From: Emticicia agri | Lineage (GTDB): Bacteria > Bacteroidota > Bacteroidia > Cytophagales > Spirosomataceae | Length of the DNA: 37,714 nucleotides | NCBI RefSeq assembly: GCF_004168285.1 | Contig: NZ_SEWF01000050.1 | Coordinates: 1 to 37,714, forward strand | Reading direction: 5' to 3' | Shown: in pieces, positions 1-8,593 of the stretch | Numbering within the stretch: the stretch's first letter is position 1 | How the letters are laid out: each line of letters begins with the position of its first letter | Position numbers and translations under genes: made by a program | Notes under the pieces: generated by a model | Seen by the model: the letters and a program-made list of their open reading frames with translations, nothing else | The model's database searches: none | Told to the model about the DNA's origin: nothing

Positions 1-846
1 TCCCACTCTTTTGGTTTCTCCACTGTCATGACTATTAGGAATCAGTCCTACATAAGCTGACAGTTCTTTTATACTCACAAAACGGTTTATATCTGCTATT
101 TCAGTTAAGAGAATCATACTTGTCAAGGTACCTATTCCTGGAATAGTCTTCAGAAGTTCAGCATCAGTTTTATATCTGGGTTGCTCTGACAGCTCTTTGA
201 TTTGTTTCTTTAAGATGGCTGATTGTTGATTAAGCATTTTGTATTCACTCAATAATGCCTGAAAACTCAGATTCCCATTGCCCCCAGGTGAAAAATTATC
301 CAGATACCTGATGAAGTCTTTTGACCAGTTGCTTGTTTGCAATTCAACAGGGATAGCTTCTCCAAAATACATCAGAAAGAATTTTATCCGATTCTTTACC
401 CGGGTTATATCTCGGGTAAGTCTATCATAAACTCTCAGTAGTGACCTGTCCTGCTGTTGTTCCAATGGAGGAACATAAAGGGCTTTAAAATCTCCGTTTT
501 TTAGCCCTCTGGCCAACTTTCCACTATCTATGCTATCACTCTTACGACGTTTCTCCTTATCACTTGTAGGTACATCTGCAGGGTGAATTACTATACAATT
601 AATACCTGCTGAACTTAACTGACGTTGAATATTGAATCCTGCAAATCCCGCTTCATACACACAATGAATATCGGCTCCGGGATAATGTCCCTTCAAGTAG
701 GCAGAAAGTTGTACACTATCTGGTGGTTGGGTAAAGGAGTTAAGCATCAACTCTTTAGACATCACTGTCACTTTCCAACTCTTTAAATGTGAATCAATCC
801 CTACATAGATTGATTCTCCGCTAAAATCTCTTACTTTTGTTTTCAT
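1..846 (-). CDS. IS110-family transposase (DEDD recombinase), C-terminus cut by window edge
   Basis: The frame is open from ATG at 846 down to base 1 (282 codons) and leaves the window without a stop. It moves its own element by recombination, using an RuvC-like DEDD domain and, in this family, a bridge RNA. Visible residues match the DEDD set: D18 in GIDSH, E65 in CVYEAG, and D104 and D107 in RRKSDSIDSGKLARG. The Transposase_20 / helix-hairpin-helix part starts around PGIGTLTSMILLTEIADI, near the window edge. Family length is usually about 300–400 residues, so the C-terminal catalytic serine region is missing only because of the window. The family call is firm. I cannot tell the IS110 group from the IS1111 group without the other end. 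Confidence 0.9.
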   Translation of the reverse strand, partial: MKTKVRDFSGESIYVGIDSHLKSWKVTVMSKELMLNSFTQPPDSVQLSAYLKGHYPGADIHCVYEAGFAGFNIQRQLSSAGINCIVIHPADVPTSDKEKRRKSDSIDSGKLARGLKNGDFKALYVPPLEQQQDRSLLRVYDRLTRDITRVKNRIKFFLMYFGEAIPVELQTSNWSKDFIRYLDNFSPGGNGNLSFQALLSEYKMLNQQSAILKKQIKELSEQPRYKTDAELLKTIPGIGTLTSMILLTEIADINRFVSIKELSAYVGLIPNSHDSGETKRVG

Positions 847-848
847 AT

Positions 849-909
849 GCTTCGGTTTTTGCTTTTCACTTCTGTTAACTTAAAGTTACTGTGAAACTGA
901 TTCCGAAGC
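849..909 (-). promoter_or_regulatory. Nested hairpin in IS110 transposase leader
   Basis: Three nested complementary pairs are visible: 849–855 with 903–909 (7 bp, GCTTCGG/CCGAAGC), 864–869 with 891–896 (6 bp, TTTCAC/GTGAAA) and 876–880 with 884–888 (5 bp, 3-nt loop). The stem closes two bases before the transposase ATG. A good -7 box (TATGTTTG, minus strand, 918–925) lies just upstream, so the leader RNA would begin at this hairpin. It may control translation or be part of a noncoding RNA of the element. At about 60 nt it is shorter than the bridge RNAs described for IS110. Confidence 0.5.
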
Positions 910-958
910 TATTTTTTCAAACATACAAACTAAAAAGTAGCAGCCTCATTGGATTATG

Positions 959-2083
959 TTACACCAGACTAATCTTCTTACCAGTTTGAGCAGCCTCATA
1001 AATGGCAGTCAGGTATTTCATATCTTTCAAACCCTCTTCGCCAGAAATATGTGCCGGAAACATTTTTGTCTCCTGAAACTCCCTTGCAATGGCTTCTAAC
1101 ATATTAGCCTGATGATGTACAATTGGCAGATTCAATTCTCCCTGACTGGTGCGGCCTTTGATAGGGCCATAGCTATAAGCAGGGCTTAGGTGAATAAAAC
1201 CTTGCTCGTAAGTAGCAAATAACTGCTCGATGTTAGTTTTATAGGAGGTAAAACCGTTGACAGTAACCGCATCAGGAAAATCAAACTGCCAGGAGAGCGA
1301 CTCTTCTACATCTTTGAAACGGGTAGGGTCAGTAATAGGGCCGAATTGGGCAGTAACAGCTAAAGGCTCTTTACCTGTTATGTAGCGGGCACCTTGTACA
1401 CAATAAACGCCTACATCCATCAATGGGCCACCACCTGCCATAGCTTTTTTCAATCGCCATTGAGTAGGGTCGCCGATAGTAAAACCGAAGTTTGAATTAA
1501 TGAACTTGACATTTCCGAAAACCTTTTCACGGCTCATTCTGATAATTTCTTTCGTGAATGGCTCAAAGTGCATACGATAGCCTATACCTAACTGGACTCC
1601 GGCATCTTTGCAGGCTTTTATCATTTCCTGACAATCTTTTACCGAATTTGCCATAGGCTTCTCGCACATGACGTGTTTGCCCGCTTTCGCTGCACGTATT
1701 ACATATTCGTGGTGCATAGAGTTAGGTAAAACCACATACACTATATCAATATCTTTATTATCAGCTATCTGGTCAAACGTCTGGTAGTTATAGACATTCT
1801 TTTTCGGAATGTTATATTTTTTCATCCATTCTTCTGCTTTAGCAGGTGTTCCTGTTACAATACCTGCCAGATAACAGTTAGGTGTTTGCTCTAAACCAAC
1901 AGCTAACTGATTTTTGGCATAACTTCCTAAACCCACCAGCGCAATACCCAGTTTCTTACCTTCATATTTAGGTTTAGATTCAGGGATACTTACCAGAGAT
2001 GGTATGGTAAAAGCGGCTGCTGTGGTGCCAAGCCCGACACCTAAGTTTTGTAAAAACGAACGACGAGTTTGATTTTCGGCCAT
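959..2083 (-). CDS. Tat-exported Gfo/Idh/MocA-family oxidoreductase
   Basis: Probable NAD(P)-dependent sugar or cyclitol dehydrogenase, 374 residues, normal for the family. The N-terminus has a twin-arginine signal (RR at 7–8 followed by SFLQNLGVGLG and a hydrophobic stretch), so the protein is probably exported folded with its cofactor. The Rossmann motif GLGSYAK is at 51–57, the family EKP motif at 141–143, and the substrate-domain GGGPLMDVGVYC around 215–226. Substrate is not predictable. It lies 21 bp downstream of the TolB-like gene on the same strand and may be the last gene of a unit starting at nadB. The IS110 element begins right after its stop. Confidence 0.85.
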   Translation of the reverse strand: MAENQTRRSFLQNLGVGLGTTAAAFTIPSLVSIPESKPKYEGKKLGIALVGLGSYAKNQLAVGLEQTPNCYLAGIVTGTPAKAEEWMKKYNIPKKNVYNYQTFDQIADNKDIDIVYVVLPNSMHHEYVIRAAKAGKHVMCEKPMANSVKDCQEMIKACKDAGVQLGIGYRMHFEPFTKEIIRMSREKVFGNVKFINSNFGFTIGDPTQWRLKKAMAGGGPLMDVGVYCVQGARYITGKEPLAVTAQFGPITDPTRFKDVEESLSWQFDFPDAVTVNGFTSYKTNIEQLFATYEQGFIHLSPAYSYGPIKGRTSQGELNLPIVHHQANMLEAIAREFQETKMFPAHISGEEGLKDMKYLTAIYEAAQTGKKISLV

Positions 2084-2104
2084 TAGAGTATGGTTTTTAT
2101 ACTA

Positions 2105-3013
2105 TTAATTGTCAATACGATAGGTTACAAAAGCTAATTGCTTGCTGTCAGGCGACCAGCTTGGTACATTAATAGTGCCCTGCCCTCCAAAAAACACCGT
2201 TGTTAAATCCTGAATTTTTCTGGTTTTCAGGTTCATCAGGCGAAGTTTAACATCTTTGCCAAATGGGTGAGAGGCTTTCTGGTCTTGTATATAAGTAATG
2301 AATACAATCCACTTACCATCAGGCGAAGGATGTGCAAACCAACTGCTGTATTCATCGTTGGTGAGTTGCTCCTGATTGCTACCATCGGGTTTCATGCGGT
2401 AAATGTGCATTTTTCCGGTTCGGTGAGAGTTGAAATAGATGTATCTGCCATCGGGAGAATACTCGGGGCCATCGTCAAGGCTTTGCGCATCGGTCAGTCT
2501 TTTTTCTTCCCCACCATTTACAGGAATACTATATACATCAAATTCTCCGTTTCTTGAAGCGCAATAAACTAAGGTTTGTCCGTCAGGAGAAATACCATGC
2601 CAGTAAGAGGGCGCTTTTTCTGTAATTAGTTTAGGTGTACCACCTTCGATAGGTAAGGTGAAAATACGTGAGGTACCACCCTTATTGCCTCTCATGGTGC
2701 TATCATTGTGGCTGATAACAATCATTTTACCATCAAAACTAATGCCGTGGTCGTTGTTACACCTGTTGGCAAAGTCAGTATTGATAGTGCCTAATTTTTC
2801 GCCGGTAGTAGAGATTTTCTCTAATAAGCCTTTGGCGTTAATAATAAAATACTTGCCATCTCTCGACCAGTTAGGTGCTTCAAAATGGCGTTTTTCTTTG
2901 AGTATTACGGTTCGTTTGCCTGATTTTATCTCGATTGTTTCGAGGGTGCTTTCCACATTCTGAGGAGTCTGCGCAAACACAGCTATAGGAAAGATATAGA
3001 ATAAAAATTTCAT
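2105..3013 (-). CDS. TolB-like beta-propeller (PD40 repeat) secreted protein
   Basis: 302 residues with a short Sec signal ([15 protein letters not shown]). Repeated blades of the WD40-like/PD40 type are visible: [63 protein letters not shown] and [16 protein letters not shown]. This is one propeller of about six blades without the peptidase domain of DPP4-type or TolB N-terminal domains. Its role is unknown; such proteins are often annotated as TolB-like or as oligogalacturonate-lyase-like propellers. It sits between nadB (71 bp gap) and the oxidoreductase (21 bp gap) on the same strand. Confidence 0.75.
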   Translation of the reverse strand: MKFLFYIFPIAVFAQTPQNVESTLETIEIKSGKRTVILKEKRHFEAPNWSRDGKYFIINAKGLLEKISTTGEKLGTINTDFANRCNNDHGISFDGKMIVISHNDSTMRGNKGGTSRIFTLPIEGGTPKLITEKAPSYWHGISPDGQTLVYCASRNGEFDVYSIPVNGGEEKRLTDAQSLDDGPEYSPDGRYIYFNSHRTGKMHIYRMKPDGSNQEQLTNDEYSSWFAHPSPDGKWIVFITYIQDQKASHPFGKDVKLRLMNLKTRKIQDLTTVFFGGQGTINVPSWSPDSKQLAFVTYRIDN

Positions 3014-3084
3014 AGAATTGAATAAATTAGGCTTATAGTTGAATAGAAACCAAATGTATTCAATTTTTAATGAAATTTCTATAG

Positions 3085-4674
3085 TTATAGAACCGAATTC
3101 TCCGGCTTCCCGCCTAATTTATAAGGATAATCAGTCGTATAGTGTAATCCGCGACTTTCTTTACGCTTCATGGCACAACGAATTACTAATTCGGCGCATT
3201 GCACCAGGTTTCGTAGTTCACAAAGTTTTACAGAGAGCTTGGTTTTCTTATAAAATTCTTCTGTTTCATCTTTTACAAGTTTCAGGCGGCGTAAGGCACG
3301 TTCTAAACGGAAATCAGAACGGACAATCCCTACGTAGTCAGACATCATGCGTTGTACTTCACGCAGATTGTGTGTAACCAGAATTTCTTCGTTCGATTGT
3401 TCTGTGCCAAATTCGTTCCAGTCAGGTACGTTTTCCTGAAATCTTATTTTATCAACATCTTCCATTGCCTGAAAGGCAATACGGTGGCCGAAAACGGCTG
3501 CCTCTAACAATGAATTGGAAGCTAAACGGTTGGCTCCGTGTAATCCGGTAGATGAGCACTCACCACAGGCAAACAGGCGGTGGATAGTAGAATGTCCGAA
3601 CTCATCAACCAGTATACCTCCACATAAATAATGCGCGGCAGGTACAACCGGAATCATATCTTTGCTTATATCAAGCCCTATGCTCAGGCATTTTTCGTAA
3701 ATATTAGGAAAATGTTGCAGAATTAACTCTTTAGACTTGAACGAAATATCTAAATATACATGGTCTTCACCCGATTTTTTCATTTCAGCATCAATTGAAC
3801 GGGCCACTATATCACGAGGGGCAAGCGAGCCACGAGGGTCGTAGTTCTGCATAAATTCTTCCCCTCGTTTGTTTTTCAATACGCCACCTTCGCCTCTTAC
3901 AGCCTCTGTGATCAAAAAACTTGGATACTCGCCCGGATTGTACAAAGAGGTTGGGTGAAACTGTATCATTTCCATATCTCTTACTCGTCCCTTGGCACGG
4001 TATATCATGGCAATACCGTCTCCGGTAGCAATCACAGGATTAGTTGTAGCAGAATAAATATTGCCTGCTCCACCGGTAGCCATCAGGGTAATCTTTGATA
4101 AAATGGTTTCTACCTGACCTGTATGCACATTCAGGGCATATACCCCAAAACAGGAAATATCATTTGTTTCACGTGTAACTTCAATACCCAGATGGTGTTG
4201 TGTAATAATTTCAACGGCATAATAATGCGTCAGAATTTCAATATTCGGGTTTTTGCTTACCTGTTCAAGTAATGCTCTTTCAATCTCTTTGCCCGTAATA
4301 TCTTTATAGTGTAGTATTCTCTTTTCAGAGTGTCCGCCCTCACGTGTCAGGTCATATTCTGAACCATGTTTGTCGAAATTCGTTCCATAATCTATCAGTT
4401 CCTGAATACGGTCGGGACCTTCAGTTACCACAATCTCTACAATTTTGCGGTCGCAAAGCCCATCTCCGGCAATAAGGGTATCGCTGATATGTTTTTCAAA
4501 AGAGTCGGTTTCAGGGTCAAAAACGGCAGCTATACCCCCTTGGGCATATTTGGTATTGGTTTCGTCGGCATTTACTTTCGTCAGAATCAATACTTTTCCT
4601 TTGGCTGCTGCCTTGAGTGCGAAACTCAAACCCGCAATACCGGAACCTATTACTAAAAAATCTACTTTTTGCAT
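3085..4674 (-). CDS. nadB: L-aspartate oxidase
   Basis: FAD enzyme oxidising L-aspartate to iminoaspartate, the first step of de novo NAD synthesis, in the cytoplasm. 529 residues, as expected. The N-terminal dinucleotide-binding motif GSGIAG is at 10–15 and [12 protein letters not shown] at 40–51. Later come the fumarate-reductase/NadB motifs [30 protein letters not shown], and the FAD-closing stretch ending [14 protein letters not shown]. Family members differ from succinate dehydrogenase flavoproteins in lacking the covalent FAD histidine. An 18 bp palindrome lies 23 bp upstream of the ATG. No nadA or nadC neighbour is present. Confidence 0.95.
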   Translation of the reverse strand: MQKVDFLVIGSGIAGLSFALKAAAKGKVLILTKVNADETNTKYAQGGIAAVFDPETDSFEKHISDTLIAGDGLCDRKIVEIVVTEGPDRIQELIDYGTNFDKHGSEYDLTREGGHSEKRILHYKDITGKEIERALLEQVSKNPNIEILTHYYAVEIITQHHLGIEVTRETNDISCFGVYALNVHTGQVETILSKITLMATGGAGNIYSATTNPVIATGDGIAMIYRAKGRVRDMEMIQFHPTSLYNPGEYPSFLITEAVRGEGGVLKNKRGEEFMQNYDPRGSLAPRDIVARSIDAEMKKSGEDHVYLDISFKSKELILQHFPNIYEKCLSIGLDISKDMIPVVPAAHYLCGGILVDEFGHSTIHRLFACGECSSTGLHGANRLASNSLLEAAVFGHRIAFQAMEDVDKIRFQENVPDWNEFGTEQSNEEILVTHNLREVQRMMSDYVGIVRSDFRLERALRRLKLVKDETEEFYKKTKLSVKLCELRNLVQCAELVIRCAMKRKESRGLHYTTDYPYKLGGKPENSVL

Positions 4675-4696
4675 CGAGATAAAATTTGAATACTTA

Positions 4697-4714
4697 TCAA
4701 TAAAATTTTATTGA
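4697..4714. promoter_or_regulatory. 18 bp perfect palindrome upstream of nadB
   Basis: TCAATAAAATTTTATTGA is its own reverse complement. It ends 23 bp before the nadB ATG, which suits an operator. It is AT-rich, so chance is possible but an 18 bp perfect palindrome is unlikely. No regulator is identified. Confidence 0.35.
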
Positions 4715-4782
4715 GTAGCGGTCTGTTAGGTTATTCAAATATGAGTATTTACTCGTTAAGTAAAATAGATTTGATTTTTAAT

Positions 4783-4948
4783 ATACCGTCCCTACGGGAC
4801 TTAATGCTCATATATATATTTTTATTAGCTACCAATATATTATCCCTACGGGGACGCCCAGTCGGGATATTTTAAGTCCCATAAGAACGGTATATCGGTA
4901 GAAAATTCAATACCCTCTGAGTTAAATATCCCGTAGGGATAATATATT
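4783..4948. repeat. Interleaved inverted repeats of the CCCTACGGG type
   Basis: This fills most of the 309 bp spacer between the SDR and nadB. Arm B (4834–4852) is a perfect 19 bp reverse complement of B' (4930–4948). Arm A (4783–4804) matches the reverse complement of A' (4872–4893) at 19 of 22 positions. The order is A-B-A'-B', so the pairs cross. A also has its own hairpin, GTCCC TAC GGGAC (4788–4800). CCCTACGGG-cored palindromes are common intergenic repeats in this group, from memory. Nothing coding is seen here. Confidence 0.75.
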
Positions 4949-4983
4949 CTTTTCAAATACTAATTTCATTTAATAAGTACATC

Positions 4984-5754
4984 CTAATTATTCAGTTTTA
5001 CAAAACCCCCATCAATCAGGTAATCACAACCTGTAATAAATCCTGCCTCATCAGAGCATAGATATACTGCTAATGAACCGATTTCTTCGGGTTTTGCCAT
5101 ACGGCCAATGGGTTGTGTCTTCGATAATTTATCAAACATTTCTTTTTCTTTGCCGGGATAAGTTTTTTTCAGGAAACCATCTACAAAAGGTGTATGTACA
5201 CGGGCAGGAGAAATGCTATTGCAACGAATATTATATTTCAGGTAATCTTTGGCTACTTGTAAGGTCATGGTATAAATGGCCCCTTTGCTTACAGAGTAAG
5301 CAAACCTGTCAGGAATTCCTACTGTGGCAGCAATAGAAGCCACATTCAGAATTACGCCGCCTTTTGTTTTCAGGTGAGGCATAACTGCTTGCAGGCAATT
5401 ATAAGTCCCTTTTACATTTACATTAAAAACCTTGTCAAAGTCTTCTTCACTGGTACTTTCAACAGTACCTATGTGCGCAATTCCTGCATTATTTACCAAT
5501 ATATCAATGGCATTTTCTTTAGCTATTTTGTCAACCGCTTTTTTTACTTCTTTTTGTTTCGAAACATCAACCTTATGAAAATAGGCTTCACCTCCATTGG
5601 CATTAATCAGGTCGGCTTCACGTTCTGCCTGGTCTATATTTAGTTCAAATATATGTACAGTGGCTCCTTGTTTAGCAAAAAGTCTGGAAATCGAAAGGCC
5701 TATGCCGCTTGCACCTCCGGTTATGATGGCTACTTTATTATCAAGACGAAACAT
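4984..5754 (-). CDS. Short-chain dehydrogenase/reductase (classical SDR)
   Basis: NAD(P)-dependent oxidoreductase, 256 residues. Cofactor motif TGGASGIG is at 12–19, NNAG at 88–91, catalytic S140, and Y153-S-V-S-K157. An acidic residue at the end of beta-2 (HIFELN) favours NAD over NADP. The C-terminal CDYLIDGGF is typical of sugar or hydroxyacid dehydrogenases and FabG-like enzymes. The substrate cannot be read from sequence. It is transcribed alone, divergently from the nuclease gene at 5936. Confidence 0.85.
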   Translation of the reverse strand: MFRLDNKVAIITGGASGIGLSISRLFAKQGATVHIFELNIDQAEREADLINANGGEAYFHKVDVSKQKEVKKAVDKIAKENAIDILVNNAGIAHIGTVESTSEEDFDKVFNVNVKGTYNCLQAVMPHLKTKGGVILNVASIAATVGIPDRFAYSVSKGAIYTMTLQVAKDYLKYNIRCNSISPARVHTPFVDGFLKKTYPGKEKEMFDKLSKTQPIGRMAKPEEIGSLAVYLCSDEAGFITGCDYLIDGGFVKLNN

Positions 5755-5935
5755 TTTATAAAAAATTAATGGATTAAATTTGTTGCGTATTACTTAAAAT
5801 TTTCGTCAAAATTAGCAGTCAATTCGGTAAGTAAAAATATTTCTAAATACATTTGTCGAAATGATAGATGTATTTGCCTTTTGTATTTTGCTAAAAAGAT
5901 TTTATTTCACATAAAATATTATTTGAAAAGGACTT

Positions 5936-7330
5936 ATGAAAATTCAATTCTACGGAGCAGCGCAACGTGTAACCGGAAGCAAACACCTGATTACTACTCA
6001 GAAAGGAACAAAAATTCTGCTTGATTGCGGCTTATTCCAGGGCATTAATACCTCCGAATTAAATCTACACTTTGGCTTCGATGCGAAAGAGATAGATATT
6101 CTGGTATTGAGTCATGGGCATATAGACCATACAGGCTTAGTGCCCAGATTAGTTAAAAAAGGATTCAGAGGACAGATATACTCTACCCATGCTACTAAAG
6201 ATTTGTGCGACATTATGTTGTATGACTCAGCCTATATTCAGGAAAAAGATTTAAAAAGAGTCAATGAAAGAAGACAAAAACGGCGTGAGCCTCTTCTGGA
6301 ACTATTATATGGTGAAGAAGATGTAAGAAACGCACTGGCATTATTTAAAACAGTAGATTATCGTACGCCTTTTTACCTGGAAGAGGGTGTAAAGGCAGAG
6401 TTTTATGATGCAGGACATCTTTTAGGCAGTGCAGGCATCTATCTGACTTTTGAAGAAACCGAGCGTACAAAAACATTATTCTTTACGGGTGATGTAGGCC
6501 GACCTAATGATAAAATACTCCGTAGCCCTGAAGCATTTCCGCAGGCTGATTATATTATCAGTGAGTCAACGTATGGTGATAGATTGCATGAGCCTGAAAT
6601 TGATATGAAGGCTCACTTGTTGAAGATTGTACACGATACCTGTGTGGTCAGACGTGGTAAACTGATTATTCCGGCCTTTGCTGTTGACCGTACGCAAGAA
6701 TTAGTGTATGCCTTAGACCAACTGGAAAGTGAAGGACGATTGCCCAGGATACAAGTGTATGTAGATAGCCCATTAGCCGTAAAAGCTACAATGGCTATGA
6801 AAGAAAACGAAGAATCTTTTAATCCTGATATTCTGGAGTATATCAAGCATGATGGTGATGCTTTTGACTTTGACAATCTACATTACATCAGCGAAGTGAA
6901 TCAATCAAAAGCTTTAAATTCTTACAAGGAGCCTTGTATTATTATTTCTGCTTCGGGTATGGCAGAAGCAGGGCGAATCAAACATCATATTGCCAATAAT
7001 GTGGAGAATCCCAATAATACTATACTACTGGTTGGGTATTGCTCACCTGAAAGTTTAGGGGCTGTTTTGAAGGGAAGGCCAGAGCATGTAAAAATATTTG
7101 GTGAGCTACACAAATTAAATGCTAAAGTAGAAGTAATGGATTCTTTCTCTGCTCACGCAGATTATGCTGAACTGATTACCTATCTGGGCTGCCAGGATGC
7201 TTCAAAAGTAAAGAGCTTATTTTTGGTACACGGAGAATTACCAACCCAACTGGCATTTAAAAACCGTCTGTTATTGGCAGGGTTTAAAAATATTCTGATA
7301 CCTGCTCAGGGCGAAGGATTTGATTTGTAA
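5936..7330 (+). CDS. Metallo-beta-lactamase / beta-CASP RNA nuclease
   Basis: 464 residues, the usual size for bacterial RNA-processing proteins related to TTHA0252 and CPSF-73. The zinc motif HGHIDH is at 60–65. Further motifs follow in order: DAGHLLGSAG (third metal motif), FFTGDVGRPND (fourth), beta-CASP motif A around SESTYGDR, motif B around SGMAEAGRIKHHI, and motif C SAHADY near the C-terminus. It probably acts as a cytoplasmic endo- or exoribonuclease in RNA turnover or maturation. It lacks the extra domain of RNase J. A 182 bp inverted-repeat element starts 12 bp after the stop and probably ends its transcript. Confidence 0.9.
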   Translation: MKIQFYGAAQRVTGSKHLITTQKGTKILLDCGLFQGINTSELNLHFGFDAKEIDILVLSHGHIDHTGLVPRLVKKGFRGQIYSTHATKDLCDIMLYDSAYIQEKDLKRVNERRQKRREPLLELLYGEEDVRNALALFKTVDYRTPFYLEEGVKAEFYDAGHLLGSAGIYLTFEETERTKTLFFTGDVGRPNDKILRSPEAFPQADYIISESTYGDRLHEPEIDMKAHLLKIVHDTCVVRRGKLIIPAFAVDRTQELVYALDQLESEGRLPRIQVYVDSPLAVKATMAMKENEESFNPDILEYIKHDGDAFDFDNLHYISEVNQSKALNSYKEPCIIISASGMAEAGRIKHHIANNVENPNNTILLVGYCSPESLGAVLKGRPEHVKIFGELHKLNAKVEVMDSFSAHADYAELITYLGCQDASKVKSLFLVHGELPTQLAFKNRLLLAGFKNILIPAQGEGFDL

Positions 7331-7342
7331 CTGTGTGGTAAT

Positions 7343-7524
7343 ATTGTGGTGCGAACCGAGCGACGGTCGCGTCCCGTTCGCAGTTGGCATAGAAAATTAT
7401 ATAACTATTTTAACTTGACAAAGAATGAATAATTATTGTTGTTGAATAGTCATACTTACAAACTACCAAGGAACTTATAGGCACGGCGAACGAGACGCGA
7501 CCGTCGCTCGGTTCGCACCACAAT
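7343..7524. repeat. 182 bp element with 39 bp inverted arms
   Basis: Arm 7343–7381 and arm 7486–7524 are reverse complements at 38 of 39 positions, separated by 104 bp of AT-rich sequence. Each arm also holds a short hairpin (GCGAC G GTCGC). It occupies the 324 bp gap between the nuclease gene and nadK. No open frame or target duplication is visible, so it resembles a non-autonomous palindromic repeat (MITE or BIME-like) that may also act as a terminator. Confidence 0.8.
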
Positions 7525-7563
7525 TTTGCCGTGAATCTTTTCTCCGATTAGAAAAATTAATCA

Positions 7564-7571
7564 TAGCTTTG
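7564..7571 (+). promoter_or_regulatory. Candidate -7 box for nadK
   Basis: TAGCTTTG fits the Bacteroidota TAnnTTTG element 83 bp before the nadK ATG. No clear TTTG is seen at the proper distance upstream, so the call is weak. Confidence 0.3.
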
Positions 7572-7654
7572 TATAAAAATTTCAGATGTTATGGCAGTTA
7601 TTGACATCTTTGCACTTCAATTGCTATGATTTATAGCATTAACAAACATTCCGA

Positions 7655-8539
7655 ATGAAAATCGCCATTCACGGCCGGAAATTCAATGTGGAGTCTGTAC
7701 CTTATGTACAGCAGGTTTTTGATGAATTAGACAAATACAAAGTTGAAATTCAGTTATCAGAATCCTTTAAACGTGTCTTGTTGCAATCAGGTATTCAACT
7801 GAACTGTAGAAATGTCTATACTACGTCTCAGGAAATATTCAATGCTGACCTCGCATTCAGCCTTGGGGGCGACGGTACATTTCTTGAAACACTTTCTCAT
7901 GTAGGTAAACGAGAGATTCCAATCCTTGGTTTTAACTTCGGAAGATTAGGCTTTTTAGCTGCTATTTCTTACGAGCAAATAGAGGCGACCATAGCGCAAT
8001 TAGTGAATGGTCAATATGATATTGACGAAAGAACAATGCTTTCTGCGTTTTCGGAGACTGAATTATTTGAAGAGGGCATGAATTTTGCACTGAATGAAGT
8101 GGCCATCTCTAAAACCGATACTTCTTCAATGATTGTGGTACATGCCTACATTAACGGAGAATTTCTGAATACTTATTGGGCTGATGGATTAATGGTAGCC
8201 ACAGCTACCGGCTCAACAGGATATTCATTGAGTTGCGGAGGGCCTTTGGTAATGCCACATTCGGCAAACTTTATCATTACGCCTATTTGTCCGCACAATC
8301 TCTTTGTAAGACCTATGATTGTGTCAGACGATAGTATTATTTCTCTCAAAGTAGAAAGCCGGAGTAATAATTATCTCGTTTCTATGGACTCAAGAGCTAA
8401 GATTATAGCCTCTGAAGAAGAAGCTACTATTACAGTCAAAAAAGAGTCTTTTAAAGCAAGAATGATAAGAATGGATGGCAATAATTTTCTAAATACGCTA
8501 AGAAGTAAACTAAAATGGGGCGTTGACGCCCGCAATTAA
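7655..8539 (+). CDS. nadK: NAD kinase
   Basis: Phosphorylates NAD to NADP with ATP in the cytoplasm. 294 residues, full length. The diagnostic GGDGT is at 71–75 and is followed by the second family signatures: ALNEVAISKTDTSSM (nucleotide contact) and ATATGSTGYSLSCGGP. It heads the conserved envelope cluster; the next gene starts 54 bp downstream on the same strand, so co-transcription is likely. Confidence 0.95.
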   Translation: MKIAIHGRKFNVESVPYVQQVFDELDKYKVEIQLSESFKRVLLQSGIQLNCRNVYTTSQEIFNADLAFSLGGDGTFLETLSHVGKREIPILGFNFGRLGFLAAISYEQIEATIAQLVNGQYDIDERTMLSAFSETELFEEGMNFALNEVAISKTDTSSMIVVHAYINGEFLNTYWADGLMVATATGSTGYSLSCGGPLVMPHSANFIITPICPHNLFVRPMIVSDDSIISLKVESRSNNYLVSMDSRAKIIASEEEATITVKKESFKARMIRMDGNNFLNTLRSKLKWGVDARN

Positions 8540-8593
8540 TAATAAAAGTTTTAATCATACGTTAAATAATTCAGACTAACATTGCTATTCCAT

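Larger units (their letters stand above)
1..940 (-). mobile_element. IS110-family insertion sequence, one end only
   Basis: It consists of the transposase frame plus its upstream noncoding end. The outer boundary must lie between the leader hairpin (849–909) and the stop codon of the neighbouring oxidoreductase at 959, so this noncoding end is at most about 110 bp. IS110 elements lack conventional terminal inverted repeats and often make no target duplication, so the exact end is not visible; 940 is an estimate. The neighbouring gene looks complete, so the insertion fell just after its 3' end. Confidence 0.6.

Noticed and set aside
4783-4948. CRISPR-like array
   Set aside because: Repeats are inverted and interleaved rather than regularly spaced direct repeats; no cas genes.
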